Shown here piece after piece: positions 54,317 to 63,399 of a stretch of 64,000 nucleotides of DNA. The stretch is taken from NCBI RefSeq assembly GCF_947491715.1, contig NZ_CANLKR010000001.1:248001-312000 (forward strand), given 5' to 3'. Numbering within the stretch: the stretch's first letter is position 1; each line of letters opens with the position of its first letter. Both the position numbers and the translations under genes were made by a program. The notes under the pieces are model-generated. The model saw only the letters and a program-made list of their open reading frames with translations, was not told where the DNA came from and ran no database searches. This DNA comes from an uncultured Shewanella sp. GTDB lineage: Bacteria; Pseudomonadota; Gammaproteobacteria; Enterobacterales; Shewanellaceae.

Positions 54317-56167
54317 ATGAAAATTTCAAAGTTAGAGTTAACAAATTTCCGTGGTTATAGAAATGTATGCGTTGAGTTTGATGAAAATTTCAATGTTATC
54401 ATTGGTAAGAACGACATTGGGAAATCGACAATACTTGAAGCACTAGAAATATTTTTTAACAATGAAACGGTAAAAATAGATATTGATGACCATAATGTTC
54501 ATGCAAATGACGAGCAATTTATGGCTATTCAGGTGAGTTTTAAACCTGAAAATAAAGAATACACAATTGATACTGTTCCAACTGACCTAAATAAAGAATA
54601 CCTTCTCGATTCGAGTAGAAATCTCTCAGTGAAAAAAATATGGGATTGTTCGAAAGATAAGCTTTCAGTTGCGTCACTTAAAACCTACCTATTAGCTAAC
54701 TATCCGACGGTATTTGAAACCCCATTGATATCTATGAAGATTGCAGATCTGAAAAAGTTACTTACTAACTATGATGACAAGCTAGATATTAATGAAGTTA
54801 AGAAAAATAAAAGTTCCTCAATTAGGCAAGCAATTTATGAAGTAGAAGAAATAAATAAATTTTCAGAGATTGAGATTCCTATCGACAAGGAAGACGGGAA
54901 AAAGATTTGGGAGTCACTAAAATTAGATTTGCCATTATTTTTTATTTTTCAATCAGATAGAGCGAATAAAGACTCTGATAAAGAAGTACAAGATCCTCTT
55001 AAAGCAATTACTAAAACAGCAATTAGCCAGCTACAAGCTGAACTTGACGACGTGAAAGAGCAAATACGAGCTAAAGCAGAATTGCTTGGTTTAAAAACTC
55101 TTGAAAAGCTGAAAGAAATGAGCCCAGAAATTGCTGATGTACTCTCCCCTGAAATGTCTAACAAGCCTTGGGAGTCGTTATTTTCATTTTCCTTTAACTG
55201 TGATGATGGGATTCCGATCAATAAGAGAGGCAGTGGAGTCAGAAGGCTGATATTGCTTAATTATTTTAGAGCAGAAGCAGAAAGAAAAAATGCTGATGAT
55301 AGAAATGTCATTTACGCAATTGAAGAGCCCGAAACATCACAACATCCAACTTGGCAGGTGGAGTTGTTTAATGCACTTGTTGAGCTTTCTGAAAACGAAA
55401 ATACTCAAGTACTTATCACAACACATAGTCCTTCTCTTGCGGGGCTAGTTAATACTGACAAAATTAGGTTCATTAACAAAAATGATGGCCTGCCCATTGT
55501 TCAGAAAGGAACTGAAGAAAATTTAGAAGAAATTTCACAAACATTAGGTATGCTACCAGATGTCACACTATCAATTGATAATCTAGGTGTAAAAGCAATA
55601 CTGTGCTTGGAAGGTCCAACGGATGTGGAGTTCTTTAGCCATATTGGTAAATTATTTGATTTAGATTTAGAGAATGATGATCGGATCCTCACTATATTTT
55701 TAGGTGGTGGCACTCTGATGCACTGGGTAAATAAAAATTATCTAGCCAAATTAGACAAACCCGAAATGCACATTTACGACAATGATGTTACAAAGTATCA
55801 AATTGCAGTTGATCAAGTAAACCAAAGAGCTGGATCATGGGCTGCATTAACGAATATGTTAGAGGTTGAAAATTATATCCATCCAAGATTGATCAAAGAG
55901 GTTTACCCAATCGAAGAGGAATTTATGCACTCTAATGATGGTTGGGTTGAAGAATGGAAAACCAAAAATATACCTAAAGATCTTTCAGTTTTTCTAAAAT
56001 CTATTAAAGCTGCTGGTAACACAAAAATTGTTGGTGAGGGGGCAGGTACAATTAAAAGAGTATTGTCTGAAAAGGCTGCACCATTAATGACTCTCGATGA
56101 CTTAATTCAATTAGAAGCTCATGAAGAAGTTAGTGGATGGTTTAATAGAATAAAGGGAATCTTATAA
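54317..56167 (+). CDS. OLD family ATP-dependent nuclease (AAA + TOPRIM), stand-alone
   Basis: A 616-residue protein. The SMC-type ATPase has Walker A GKNDIGKST (30-38), a central helical insertion (about 90-290), signature RGSGVRRL (304-311), Walker B VIYAIEEPE (331-339) and H-loop TTH (368-370). A C-terminal TOPRIM domain has LEGPTDVEFF (E432) and the acidic pair in YDND (D488, D490). OLD nucleases cut DNA, and relatives such as GajA act in phage defence. The UvrD-like helicase partner of Gabija is not present, nor any reverse transcriptase, so this is a single-gene class. It lies just after an attC-like site in the guaA-downstream hotspot. Confidence 0.88.
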   Translation: MKISKLELTNFRGYRNVCVEFDENFNVIIGKNDIGKSTILEALEIFFNNETVKIDIDDHNVHANDEQFMAIQVSFKPENKEYTIDTVPTDLNKEYLLDSSRNLSVKKIWDCSKDKLSVASLKTYLLANYPTVFETPLISMKIADLKKLLTNYDDKLDINEVKKNKSSSIRQAIYEVEEINKFSEIEIPIDKEDGKKIWESLKLDLPLFFIFQSDRANKDSDKEVQDPLKAITKTAISQLQAELDDVKEQIRAKAELLGLKTLEKLKEMSPEIADVLSPEMSNKPWESLFSFSFNCDDGIPINKRGSGVRRLILLNYFRAEAERKNADDRNVIYAIEEPETSQHPTWQVELFNALVELSENENTQVLITTHSPSLAGLVNTDKIRFINKNDGLPIVQKGTEENLEEISQTLGMLPDVTLSIDNLGVKAILCLEGPTDVEFFSHIGKLFDLDLENDDRILTIFLGGGTLMHWVNKNYLAKLDKPEMHIYDNDVTKYQIAVDQVNQRAGSWAALTNMLEVENYIHPRLIKEVYPIEEEFMHSNDGWVEEWKTKNIPKDLSVFLKSIKAAGNTKIVGEGAGTIKRVLSEKAAPLMTLDDLIQLEAHEEVSGWFNRIKGIL

Positions 56168-56296
56168 TAAACAATTATATAGTGAACATTGATTCAGAAC
56201 AAACTTTTTTGTCGGTTATTATGGCAATCCAAAGTCGAGAGTCTAGCGGTAAACGTATTATACCGCTTTGGTAGCACTATATTAGAGAATGGAAGC

Positions 56297-56317
56297 AAGC
56301 TTGCGGTGAGCTTTTTT
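56297..56317 (+). terminator. Possible terminator after OLD nuclease
   Basis: AAGCT, loop TGCGGTG, AGCTT form a 5-bp stem followed by T residues. It is short and about 130 bases after the stop. A second hairpin AGCGGTA/TACCGCT lies just upstream. Confidence 0.4.
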
Positions 56318-56407
56318 GATTATGCTTAGTGAGGATCAGCCTGAATTCATGTTTAACGTTTATCTATAAATATGTTCAAAGTTTAGCGTCAAAATTTAGG
56401 ATCTGGC

Positions 56408-57317
56408 TTAATCGGGTAGCGGTTTACCGGCGGTTTCAGCGATAAAGAAGGTGACAACGAGGGAAAGCACTGCGGTTGCCATAAGATAATAGGCGGGTGA
56501 AAAATCATTCGAAGTGCGTTCGAGTAAATAGGTGGCGACTAACGGTGTGGTACCGCCAAAAATGCCCATACACAGGTTATAGCCGATCCCAGAGGCACTA
56601 CAACGCACTTTTGTCGGTAAAATTTCAACCATAACAGCTGACAATCCTGAATAGCCTACGCCGAAAAGGAGGGCAAAACCTGCTTGTCCAGCCAAAATCA
56701 TCCAAAAATTGTGATGATGCATCATCCACCATAATGGCCATGAAAAGAATAATGCACCCAAGGCTACAAAGTATAATAGGGGTTTTCGCCCTACTTTATC
56801 AGACAGAATAGCACTGAAAGTAATCACGGGAAGAAGAATGATGAGGCTTAAGGTATTAATATCTAATGCACTAGAAGTTGACACATGCATTTGTTCTGTT
56901 AAGTAAGAGATGGCGTAAACCCAAAGAAGATAAAATCCTACTGCATTGACAAGTGACAAACAGATTATCTGCATTATTTCTCGCCAATGATCACGAATGG
57001 CGGCGATAAAGGGGATGGTATCGATGGGTTTGGCATGATCAAAAGAGCTTGATTCAGTCATATGGCGACGGAATAACGTTGCGCAGACGGCAATGAGTGC
57101 GCCGATTAAAAAAGGAATGCGCCATCCCCATGCTTGGAATGCTTCGGCACTTAACAGGTTACTGAACAAAGAACAGAGTGCCGATCCTAAAAGAAAGCCG
57201 ATAACACTGCCAAACATTGGCCAACTGGTGTTAAATCCGCGTTTATCAATCGATGAATGTTCAGCAAGAAAAACAATGGAGCTTGGGTATTCTCCGCCTA
57301 CGGATAAACCTTGAAAG
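56408..57317 (-). pseudogene. 5'-truncated MHS-family MFS transporter
   Basis: The coding frame is about 93% identical at DNA level, by eye, to the intact transporter at 60228-61505. It covers the last roughly 300 residues, from QGLSVGGEYPSS to the stop. Homology ends at about 57317, a few bases before the inverted end of the transposase element at 57325. The missing 5' third of the gene is not found on the far side of the element, so insertion was accompanied by a deletion or rearrangement. An internal ATG (57217) leaves an ORF of 269 codons, but it lacks the first membrane segments and is unlikely to work. Confidence 0.88.
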
Positions 57318-57404
57318 GCTTTACATGGACACCCAAAATTAATTGCCTAGTTTATGTTCATAAACTAGGCTTTTATTATTGATTGGAAAGATTGGATTAA
57401 CGTG

Positions 57405-58397
57405 ATGCCAACAGCCAGAAAAGCCATTGTGAGTATTGAAGATACGCCATATTATCATTGTATTTCCCGTTGTGTCAGGCGAGCCTATTTGTGCGGTGAG
57501 GATGCATATACGGGTCAATCCTATGAGCATAGGCGAGCATGGGTTGAAGATCGTATTCTTAAATTGGGTGACATCTTTGCGATTGATATTTGTGCTTATG
57601 CTGTGATGTCTAACCATCTGCATTTAGTTCTTTGTGTGGATATTTATGAGGCGAATGCTTGGTCGGAACGGGAGGTTGTCGAGCATTGGCATCAGTTATT
57701 CAACGGTACCGATATTACTCGAAAGTTTGTTAAAGGCTTAGCACTTGAAGAGTATGAAGTGGTTCTATTATCAGAAACTATTGCTAAATACCGTAGTCGT
57801 TTAAGTGATATAAGCTGGTTTATGAGGGCATTGAATGAGCCTATTGCAAGAAAAGCGAATTTTGAGGACAAGTGTAGTGGTCGTTTTTGGGAAGGGAGAT
57901 TTAAATCTCAAGCATTACTTGATGAGGCTGCTGTGCTTGCTTGTATGGCTTATGTGGATTTGAATCCTATTCGTGCGAAAATGGCCGATACGGTCGAGCA
58001 GTCAGATTTTACCAGTATTCAGCGTCGAATAAAGGCCGTATTAAAAGGCGAACAGCCAACAGAATTACTTGATTTTGTAGGTAATGAAACACGAGAAGAA
58101 CCGAAAGGTTTGTTATTTCATCTTAAAGATTATTTGCAGTTAGTGGATGAAACGGGTCGTATTATTTACAATGAGAATCGTGCAGATAAGCGCGGTGTGA
58201 TAAGTGATGTGGCAATGCCAATCCTCAATCGATTGAATATTCCACAAGAAAATTGGCTTAAATTGACGACCGAATTTACGCGTTTATTTAAAGGTCCTGT
58301 TGGCAGTTTACAAGAATTGGATGCTTATTGTGCGCATCTAGAACGAAAACGACGACAAGGTGCTGGGAATTGCCATCGTTGGCTTGATAGCGCTTAA
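57405..58397 (+). CDS. REP-associated (Y1/HUH) transposase family protein
   Basis: A 330-residue HUH-type protein. The histidine pair is H71 and H73 in MSNHLHLVL. Typical family segments are CSGRFWEGRFKSQALLDE and CMAYVDLNPIRAKM. In the helix that usually holds the catalytic tyrosine the sequence reads ALNEPIARKAN, with no Tyr, so the activity is open; Y183 (MAYVDLNP) is another candidate. The start ATG 57405 is preferred to the adjoining GTG. The divergent neighbour is the truncated MFS gene. Confidence 0.85.
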   Translation: MPTARKAIVSIEDTPYYHCISRCVRRAYLCGEDAYTGQSYEHRRAWVEDRILKLGDIFAIDICAYAVMSNHLHLVLCVDIYEANAWSEREVVEHWHQLFNGTDITRKFVKGLALEEYEVVLLSETIAKYRSRLSDISWFMRALNEPIARKANFEDKCSGRFWEGRFKSQALLDEAAVLACMAYVDLNPIRAKMADTVEQSDFTSIQRRIKAVLKGEQPTELLDFVGNETREEPKGLLFHLKDYLQLVDETGRIIYNENRADKRGVISDVAMPILNRLNIPQENWLKLTTEFTRLFKGPVGSLQELDAYCAHLERKRRQGAGNCHRWLDSA

Positions 58398-58616
58398 TGG
58401 GGTTTGACGAGTACTTAGCTCTAGTCATGTATCCTCCCTATCTTTATATCGCTCTGAACATTTTCTGATAATAGCTCAGTTGCTTATCTTTATTGAAATT
58501 CATATAACTTAATAGTTTTTATAAAGCTACTGACAGTTTTGATGTTAAAGTAATCTTTAAATCAGTGAGGAAGCTCAAAGAGTCGATTTTTAGCATGAGG
58601 ATTTTGGACTATATTG

Positions 58617-58700
58617 TTAGAAATTAATCATGGATGTCTTTTTTAGGCATTTCTTAGGCAGTCTATCTTAGGCATTTTTAGAAATTAATCATGGATGTCT
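58617..58700. repeat. Two copies of a 23-base repeat with TTAGGCA motifs
   Basis: TTAGAAATTAATCATGGATG plus TCT occurs at 58617-58639 and 58678-58700, a 61-base period. The motif TTAGGCA occurs twice between the copies and twice just after the second (five in all counting the overlapping arrangement around TATCTTAGGCA). The second copy is the outer end of the transposase element, so the first may be a previous end. Confidence 0.85.
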
Positions 58701-58702
58701 AT

Positions 58703-59437
58703 CTTAGGCACTATCTTAGGCATTTCCCAGAAAAAGCGGCTATACCGAGTTTTGATTTATTTTAAGTAGAAACTATATGTCTTGATTAGATATTAAAAAT
58801 TTATTTTTCAATAGAATATGGTATAAGATTTATGATTGTTAGTGCATGATGTCAATTATTTAGAGAATTCGGCAACTGATAGTTGTTACTTTCTCTATTC
58901 CATAATCCATAAACTGAAAGTAACACTTTACTCATTTTAAATGAAAAGTTGTTATTTATTTTATTTATGTTTTTATACTGATGCTATATTAAGGTTTGAA
59001 AATAAGTAAGGTAATAGCTAATTTATTTCAATGCGTTTGTATATTAATGATGTAATTAATCGTCATTTATATGCTTTTTATGCTACTTAATGTTCACATT
59101 TGTTAGTGAGCTTTCTTTAATCGTTCATAGATAGGGAATAATTTTATAGTAAACTTACTTTGTTGTTTTTAAATGACATTTAAATATCAGCGAAAAGTGT
59201 TTTCGATGTGCCTTTACGTTTATTTAAATAAAATTTAATTTATTATCTTGCATTTATGTGATTTTTGTTTTGACTGTTTTTGTTATTGGTTTATGATAAT
59301 AAGCTCAACTTTAATTATATCTTGTTTTCTATAATATTAAGGCTGGGGGTAGTTGCTTAAAATGTATTTAAGTGGCTTTTTTTTTGTGTTTTATTTTAGA
59401 ACAGTTTATCTTTATCATTAATGTCTAAGGAGACAAA
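58703..59437. other. Very AT-rich gene-free stretch
   Basis: About 735 bases with no ORF of note and long A/T runs, clearly lower in GC than the surrounding core genes. It ends in the promoter region and AAGGAG of the FkbM-like gene. Such DNA is typical of silenced, recently acquired segments. Confidence 0.6.
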
Positions 59438-60196
59438 ATGCTTGTAGGATTATTGCCAAACTTTATGAAGTTTACTACCGCTTTAGATTTAGTGAGAGTG
59501 GGCCGAGATTATGATGGCGGCTATTTAGTATCGAAAAGTGATATTGATAAGTCTGATGTGTTAATAGGTTTAGGGATCAATGATGATTGGAGCTTTGAAA
59601 GTGACTTTTGTCAATATAATGATGTGCCTGTTTATGCCTATGATGCGTCTGTTAGTAAGAAAGTTTTTTTTAAGAATATTAAAAATGCATTTAGACGGTT
59701 TCATCGACCAAAACCTTTATTACATTGGATAAAGGTCTATAACTCTTATAAAAAATTCTTTACTGGAAATAAGCATCACATTGAAAAGTTTGTAGGATTG
59801 AATGCAGGTGGGGTTCATTGCAGTATGGATGAAGTCTTTAAAGATACAGATTATAAAAATATTTTTCTTAAAATAGATATAGAGTCTTCTGAATACAGGA
59901 TCCTTGAAAGTTTGATTGAGAATCAAGATAGGATCACTGGAATGGCGATTGAGTTTCATTATTGTGATGTTCACTTAGAGCGTATTCGCTCTTTCATCGA
60001 AAGGTTCAAGCTCCCCTTAGTCCATATTCATGCCAATAATATTGCGGCGATCAGAATCGATGATTCGTTACCTTCAGTGTTAGAGTTAACCTTTAGTCAA
60101 TACGCAAAAACAGGGAGTAACATGTCTATGCCTCATGAGTTAGATATGCCTAATAGTGAAAAATTTGATGAAATAGCTTTGCGTGTGGTTGAATAA
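59438..60196 (+). CDS. FkbM-like SAM-dependent methyltransferase
   Basis: A 252-residue protein. The segment VRVGRDYDGGYLVSKSDI and a later IFLKIDIESSEYRILESL (an acidic motif like KIDVEGxE) match the FkbM/Methyltransf_21 family. These enzymes methylate sugar or polyketide hydroxyls and are common in surface-polysaccharide islands. AAGGAG lies 5 bases before the ATG. No glycosyltransferases are adjacent, so it looks like an isolated acquired gene. It converges on the intact MHS transporter with a 31-base gap. Confidence 0.68.
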   Translation: MLVGLLPNFMKFTTALDLVRVGRDYDGGYLVSKSDIDKSDVLIGLGINDDWSFESDFCQYNDVPVYAYDASVSKKVFFKNIKNAFRRFHRPKPLLHWIKVYNSYKKFFTGNKHHIEKFVGLNAGGVHCSMDEVFKDTDYKNIFLKIDIESSEYRILESLIENQDRITGMAIEFHYCDVHLERIRSFIERFKLPLVHIHANNIAAIRIDDSLPSVLELTFSQYAKTGSNMSMPHELDMPNSEKFDEIALRVVE

Positions 60197-60227
60197 TAGT
60201 ACTTGAGTTGATATCCGAATGAGTACT

Positions 60228-61505
60228 TTAATCTGGAAGTGCTTTTCCAGCCGTTTCGGTAATAAAGAAGGTGACAACGAGGGAAAGCACTGCGGTTGCC
60301 ATGAGATAATAGGCGGGAGAAAAATCATTCGAAGTGCGTTCGAGTAAATAGGTGGCGACCAATGGGGTGGTGCCGCCAAAAATCCCCATGCACAAATTAT
60401 ATCCGATCCCAGAGGCACTACAACGGACTTTTGTCGGTAAAATTTCAACCATAACAGCCGACAATCCTGAATAGCCTACGCCGAAAAGGAGTGAGAAACC
60501 TGCTTGTCCAGCCAAAATCATCCAAAAATTGTGATGATGCATCATCCACCATAATGGCCATGAAAAGAATAATGCGCCTAATGCTACAAAGTATAATAGG
60601 GGTTTTCGCCCCACTTTATCAGACAAAATAGCGCTAAATGTTATCACAGGAAGAAGAATGATGAGACTTAAGGTGTTAATGTTTAATGCATTAGATGTCG
60701 ACACATGCATTTGTTCTGTTAAATAAGAGATGGCGTAAACCCAAAGCAGGTAAAAGCCTACTGCATTGACCAGTGATAAACAGATTATTTGCAATATTTC
60801 TTGCCAATGATCACGAATAGCGACGATAAAGGGGATAGTATCGATGGGTTTAGCATGATCAAAAGAGCTTGATTCGGTCATATGGCGACGAAATAACGTA
60901 GCACAGACGGCAATGAGTGCGCCGATTAAAAAAGGAATGCGCCATCCCCATGCTTGGAATGCGTCAGCACTTAACAAGTTACTAAAGAGAGAACAGATAG
61001 CCGAACCTAAAAGAAAGCCGATAACACTGCCAAACATTGGCCAACTGGTGTTAAATCCGCGTTTATCAATAGACGAATGTTCAGCAAGAAAAACAATGGA
61101 GCTTGGGTATTCTCCACCAACGGATAAACCTTGAAGGATCCTTAAAATAATAAGTAATATAGCGGCCATGGAGCCGATTTCTGCATGGGTGGGAAGAAAG
61201 GCAATGGCAGTGGTACCTGCTCCCATCATGATGACAGAACAGATCAGTGCAGGCTTTCTCCCCATTTTATCAGCCATATGGCCAAGTAATACTCCACCTA
61301 AGGGACGGGCAATATAACCAACGGCTAGTACAGCAAATGCCGCTAGAAGAGATGTGAAAGGATCGCTACTGGGAAAGAAAAGTTTACCAATGATAGGCGC
61401 CATCGTGCCATAAACTGCAAAGTCATACCATTCAAGGGTATTGCCAATAGCGCCCGAGATGATATTGCGTTGTTTTATGACTTGAGAAGAAATAAATAGT
61501 ACCAA
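60228..61505 (-). CDS. MHS-family (metabolite:H+ symporter) MFS transporter, intact copy
   Basis: A 425-residue 12-segment transporter. The family opening is ISGAIGNTLEWYDFAVYG, with loop motif GHMADKMGRKPAL and the LQGLSVGGEYPSS motif in TM4. Relatives include ProP, KgtP and ShiA, which carry osmolytes, ketoacids or shikimate. The start is uncertain: no ATG lies near the conserved N-terminus, so TTG 61505 is used, without a clear ribosome binding site. A 5'-truncated direct copy lies 3.8 kb away at 56408-57317. Confidence 0.88.
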   Translation of the reverse strand: MVLFISSQVIKQRNIISGAIGNTLEWYDFAVYGTMAPIIGKLFFPSSDPFTSLLAAFAVLAVGYIARPLGGVLLGHMADKMGRKPALICSVIMMGAGTTAIAFLPTHAEIGSMAAILLIILRILQGLSVGGEYPSSIVFLAEHSSIDKRGFNTSWPMFGSVIGFLLGSAICSLFSNLLSADAFQAWGWRIPFLIGALIAVCATLFRRHMTESSSFDHAKPIDTIPFIVAIRDHWQEILQIICLSLVNAVGFYLLWVYAISYLTEQMHVSTSNALNINTLSLIILLPVITFSAILSDKVGRKPLLYFVALGALFFSWPLWWMMHHHNFWMILAGQAGFSLLFGVGYSGLSAVMVEILPTKVRCSASGIGYNLCMGIFGGTTPLVATYLLERTSNDFSPAYYLMATAVLSLVVTFFITETAGKALPD

Positions 61506-61715
61506 GCTAATTCAATTTATATAATCAGCGTAGAAGTGAAAGAAAGCAAAATCCAGCATCAAGATGTTAGAAATGATTACTGAAAAGTCTGAATGAGTTG
61601 AGAACACTTAGAGAGGTTCATTTTACCACTTGAATGTTAACATTAGTATTCAGAAGAGATGAAGTATGTCATTTATTGCTATAAATACAATGTGATGAGT
61701 AGATAAGGACGAAAG

Positions 61716-62054
61716 ATGAGAGATGATCATGATGAAAACTTCAGACGATTAATACGGATCGCTAAGTTTATAGTCCCTTTATTTATTTTGATTTTTGCCA
61801 GTGCTATCGCTTGGTTTGAGTTCAGTAATCAAGTGATTAATATTCAGATTACGGATAAAAATGTCCACTGGAGTGAAGGTTGCTCCGAGGGGCGTTGCTC
61901 AGGTATAGCGACTTTTTATGTTAAAACAAAAGCTGAGACCTTTATTACAACCCAATTTATTTATAGCCAAATGCAAGTGGGGCAGCGTTACGATGTGGAA
62001 ACAGAGGGATTTACATTTTTTGCCGTTCATCGACGGATCGATTATCTCTTTTAA
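61716..62054 (+). CDS. Small membrane-anchored protein of unknown function
   Basis: A 112-residue protein with a basic N-terminus, one membrane segment (about residues 18-36) and a beta-rich periplasmic part with two close cysteines (CSEGRC). I do not recognise a family. Confidence 0.65.
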   Translation: MRDDHDENFRRLIRIAKFIVPLFILIFASAIAWFEFSNQVINIQITDKNVHWSEGCSEGRCSGIATFYVKTKAETFITTQFIYSQMQVGQRYDVETEGFTFFAVHRRIDYLF

Positions 62055-62453
62055 AACTCGATAATTTTATTGCCTATATGGTTAAATGTTATTGATTTTT
62101 AAAATAATACTTACCATCGATATCTTCTTCAATCTTTTTCTATTTTTGCATTGAAAAGTTGAAGTATTATGATTTGTTATAAAGTAACCATGTTGTTGGA
62201 TTTAATTTCTCATTTCCTCTTCCTTACGAGTATGAAGACAGTTTAAGAAGAAGGATTTTTATTAAGCCTCTTTTTTATTTAAGCCCTATTTTTTCCCATA
62301 AAAAGAAAGTGTCACATTAAAAATAAATGTGAGTAAATATGATGTTTGTCAAATTTATTGATATTGAGAATGGTTATCATTGTAATAAGTGTATCTCTAG
62401 TGTTACATTTTGTTTGATTGGTTTTTTTTATTTTAATAATCGTAGGAATAAAA
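62055..62453. other. AT-rich intergenic region with Fur box
   Basis: About 400 bases without a gene. The last 100 bases hold a good Fur-box match (separate entry) and probably the promoter of the secreted-protein gene that follows. Confidence 0.5.
62365..62379. promoter_or_regulatory. Candidate Fur box
   Basis: TGAGAATGGTTATCA matches the 7-1-7 consensus TGATAAT-N-ATTATCA at 12 of 14 positions. It is 75 bases before the ATG of the exported-protein gene at 62454, a position suited to iron-dependent repression. Confidence 0.65.
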
Positions 62454-62960
62454 ATGAAAAAAAAATGGATAATGGGTTTCGTGGCTTCGCTGACTTTTTT
62501 ACCTACTTTGGCCCAAGCGGATACTTATCTTGGTCGGTATATTTGTCATTCCAATGAGGTATTAAGACAAAATGGTGATTTAGGTGCCAAGGTAGATTCT
62601 CGATTAGAGCTCAGATTAAAGCAGGATGATGATGGTTTAGTATCGCTTATTCAAGGAATGGGGCATCTGATCACAAACTATGCAGCAGATGATAATTTAT
62701 TAGATGATGAATATGCATATTACGGTTTGTTTAATTCACATTCTCTAAAGGAAAATCCGGATTATGCGCCTCGTGTTTATCTTAATCATCATCAATTTAA
62801 AGCTTTTAATGCAATGGTGACAAATAATAATGACGGGGGAGGAATGTGGGGGAATTTAGTGATCCCGAAAACATTAACGACAGAAATTGAAGTGCATTAT
62901 ATCTTTCAATCAGGCGATCACATGGGCGGCACGGTTGATTATCAATGTGTGAGTGGGTAA
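62454..62960 (+). CDS. Exported protein of unknown function, possibly iron-regulated
   Basis: A 168-residue protein with a clear signal peptide (MKKKWIMGFVASLTFLPTLAQA, cleavage after AQA). The mature part has no motif I recognise. ATG 62454 has TAGGA 6 bases upstream and gives a normal signal sequence; an upstream in-frame ATG (62418) would add 12 hydrophobic residues. A Fur-box match lies upstream. Confidence 0.75.
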   Translation: MKKKWIMGFVASLTFLPTLAQADTYLGRYICHSNEVLRQNGDLGAKVDSRLELRLKQDDDGLVSLIQGMGHLITNYAADDNLLDDEYAYYGLFNSHSLKENPDYAPRVYLNHHQFKAFNAMVTNNNDGGGMWGNLVIPKTLTTEIEVHYIFQSGDHMGGTVDYQCVSG

Positions 62961-63105
62961 GGTTTATTTTGGACTTGACACATCTATTTTAGATACGACG
63001 AATATATCATTTATAGGTTGTTATTATGACGAGTAAATGATATTTTGAATTTTGCATTGATGGATCAATGTGTATTTGCTTTATTAACTTAGAAAAGGAC
63101 TTTCT

Positions 63106-63333
63106 ATGAAAAAGCTATCATTATTTGTATTCTGTAGTCTTTCTGTTATTGTTTTATTTTTTTTAACTTCGTTTGAACCGCTTTTAATTCCTCTTATTAC
63201 CTTTCAGCCCAGTCAATCTCAATGGCCTTACAAACCTTTTACTGTTCGTTGCCTTGGAGTGAATAAAAATCAGCTATCTTAGGGGGAAGATAATGTTATT
63301 CATTTATTTTATCCTGTTACATGGAAAAAATAG
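63106..63333 (+). pseudogene. Small exported protein gene with in-frame TAG
   Basis: ATG 63106 has AAAAGGA about 6 bases upstream. It encodes 58 residues beginning with a signal peptide or membrane anchor (MKKLSLFVFCSLSVIVLFFL), to a TAG at 63280. The same frame then continues for 16 protein-like codons (GEDNVIHLFYPVTWKK) to a second TAG at 63331. Either the gene carries a nonsense mutation or the 58-residue product is the real end. Confidence 0.5.
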
Positions 63334-63399
63334 TGATATAAATTCAGTATCTTGTATTATTGCTGAGATCCAAGAATGAATATTACGTGAAGAAAAGGG

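Larger units (their letters stand above)
57325..58702. mobile_element. REP-type transposase element with imperfect terminal inverted repeats
   Basis: The left end ATGGACACCCAAAATTAATT (57325-57344) matches at 16 of 20 positions the inverse of the right end at 58683-58702. The left end is followed by a perfect palindrome GCCTAGTTTATG/CATAAACTAGGC (57345-57370). The right end has two copies of a 23-base repeat and several TTAGGCA motifs. The transposase gene lies between. The left end coincides with the break in the MFS gene, supporting real mobility. I see no target duplication. Confidence 0.7.

Noticed and set aside
54317..56167. Gabija system
   Set aside because: The nuclease has the GajA-like domain order, but no UvrD-like helicase (GajB) gene lies on either side.
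56168..56407. A second attC site after the OLD nuclease gene
   Set aside because: No RYYYAAC and GTTRRRY pair with an intervening palindrome is visible; only short hairpins are present.
53052..61505. A complete integrase-driven genomic island at guaA
   Set aside because: No integrase gene and no second copy of the guaA 3' end were found, so island borders cannot be shown. Only the hotspot context is noted.
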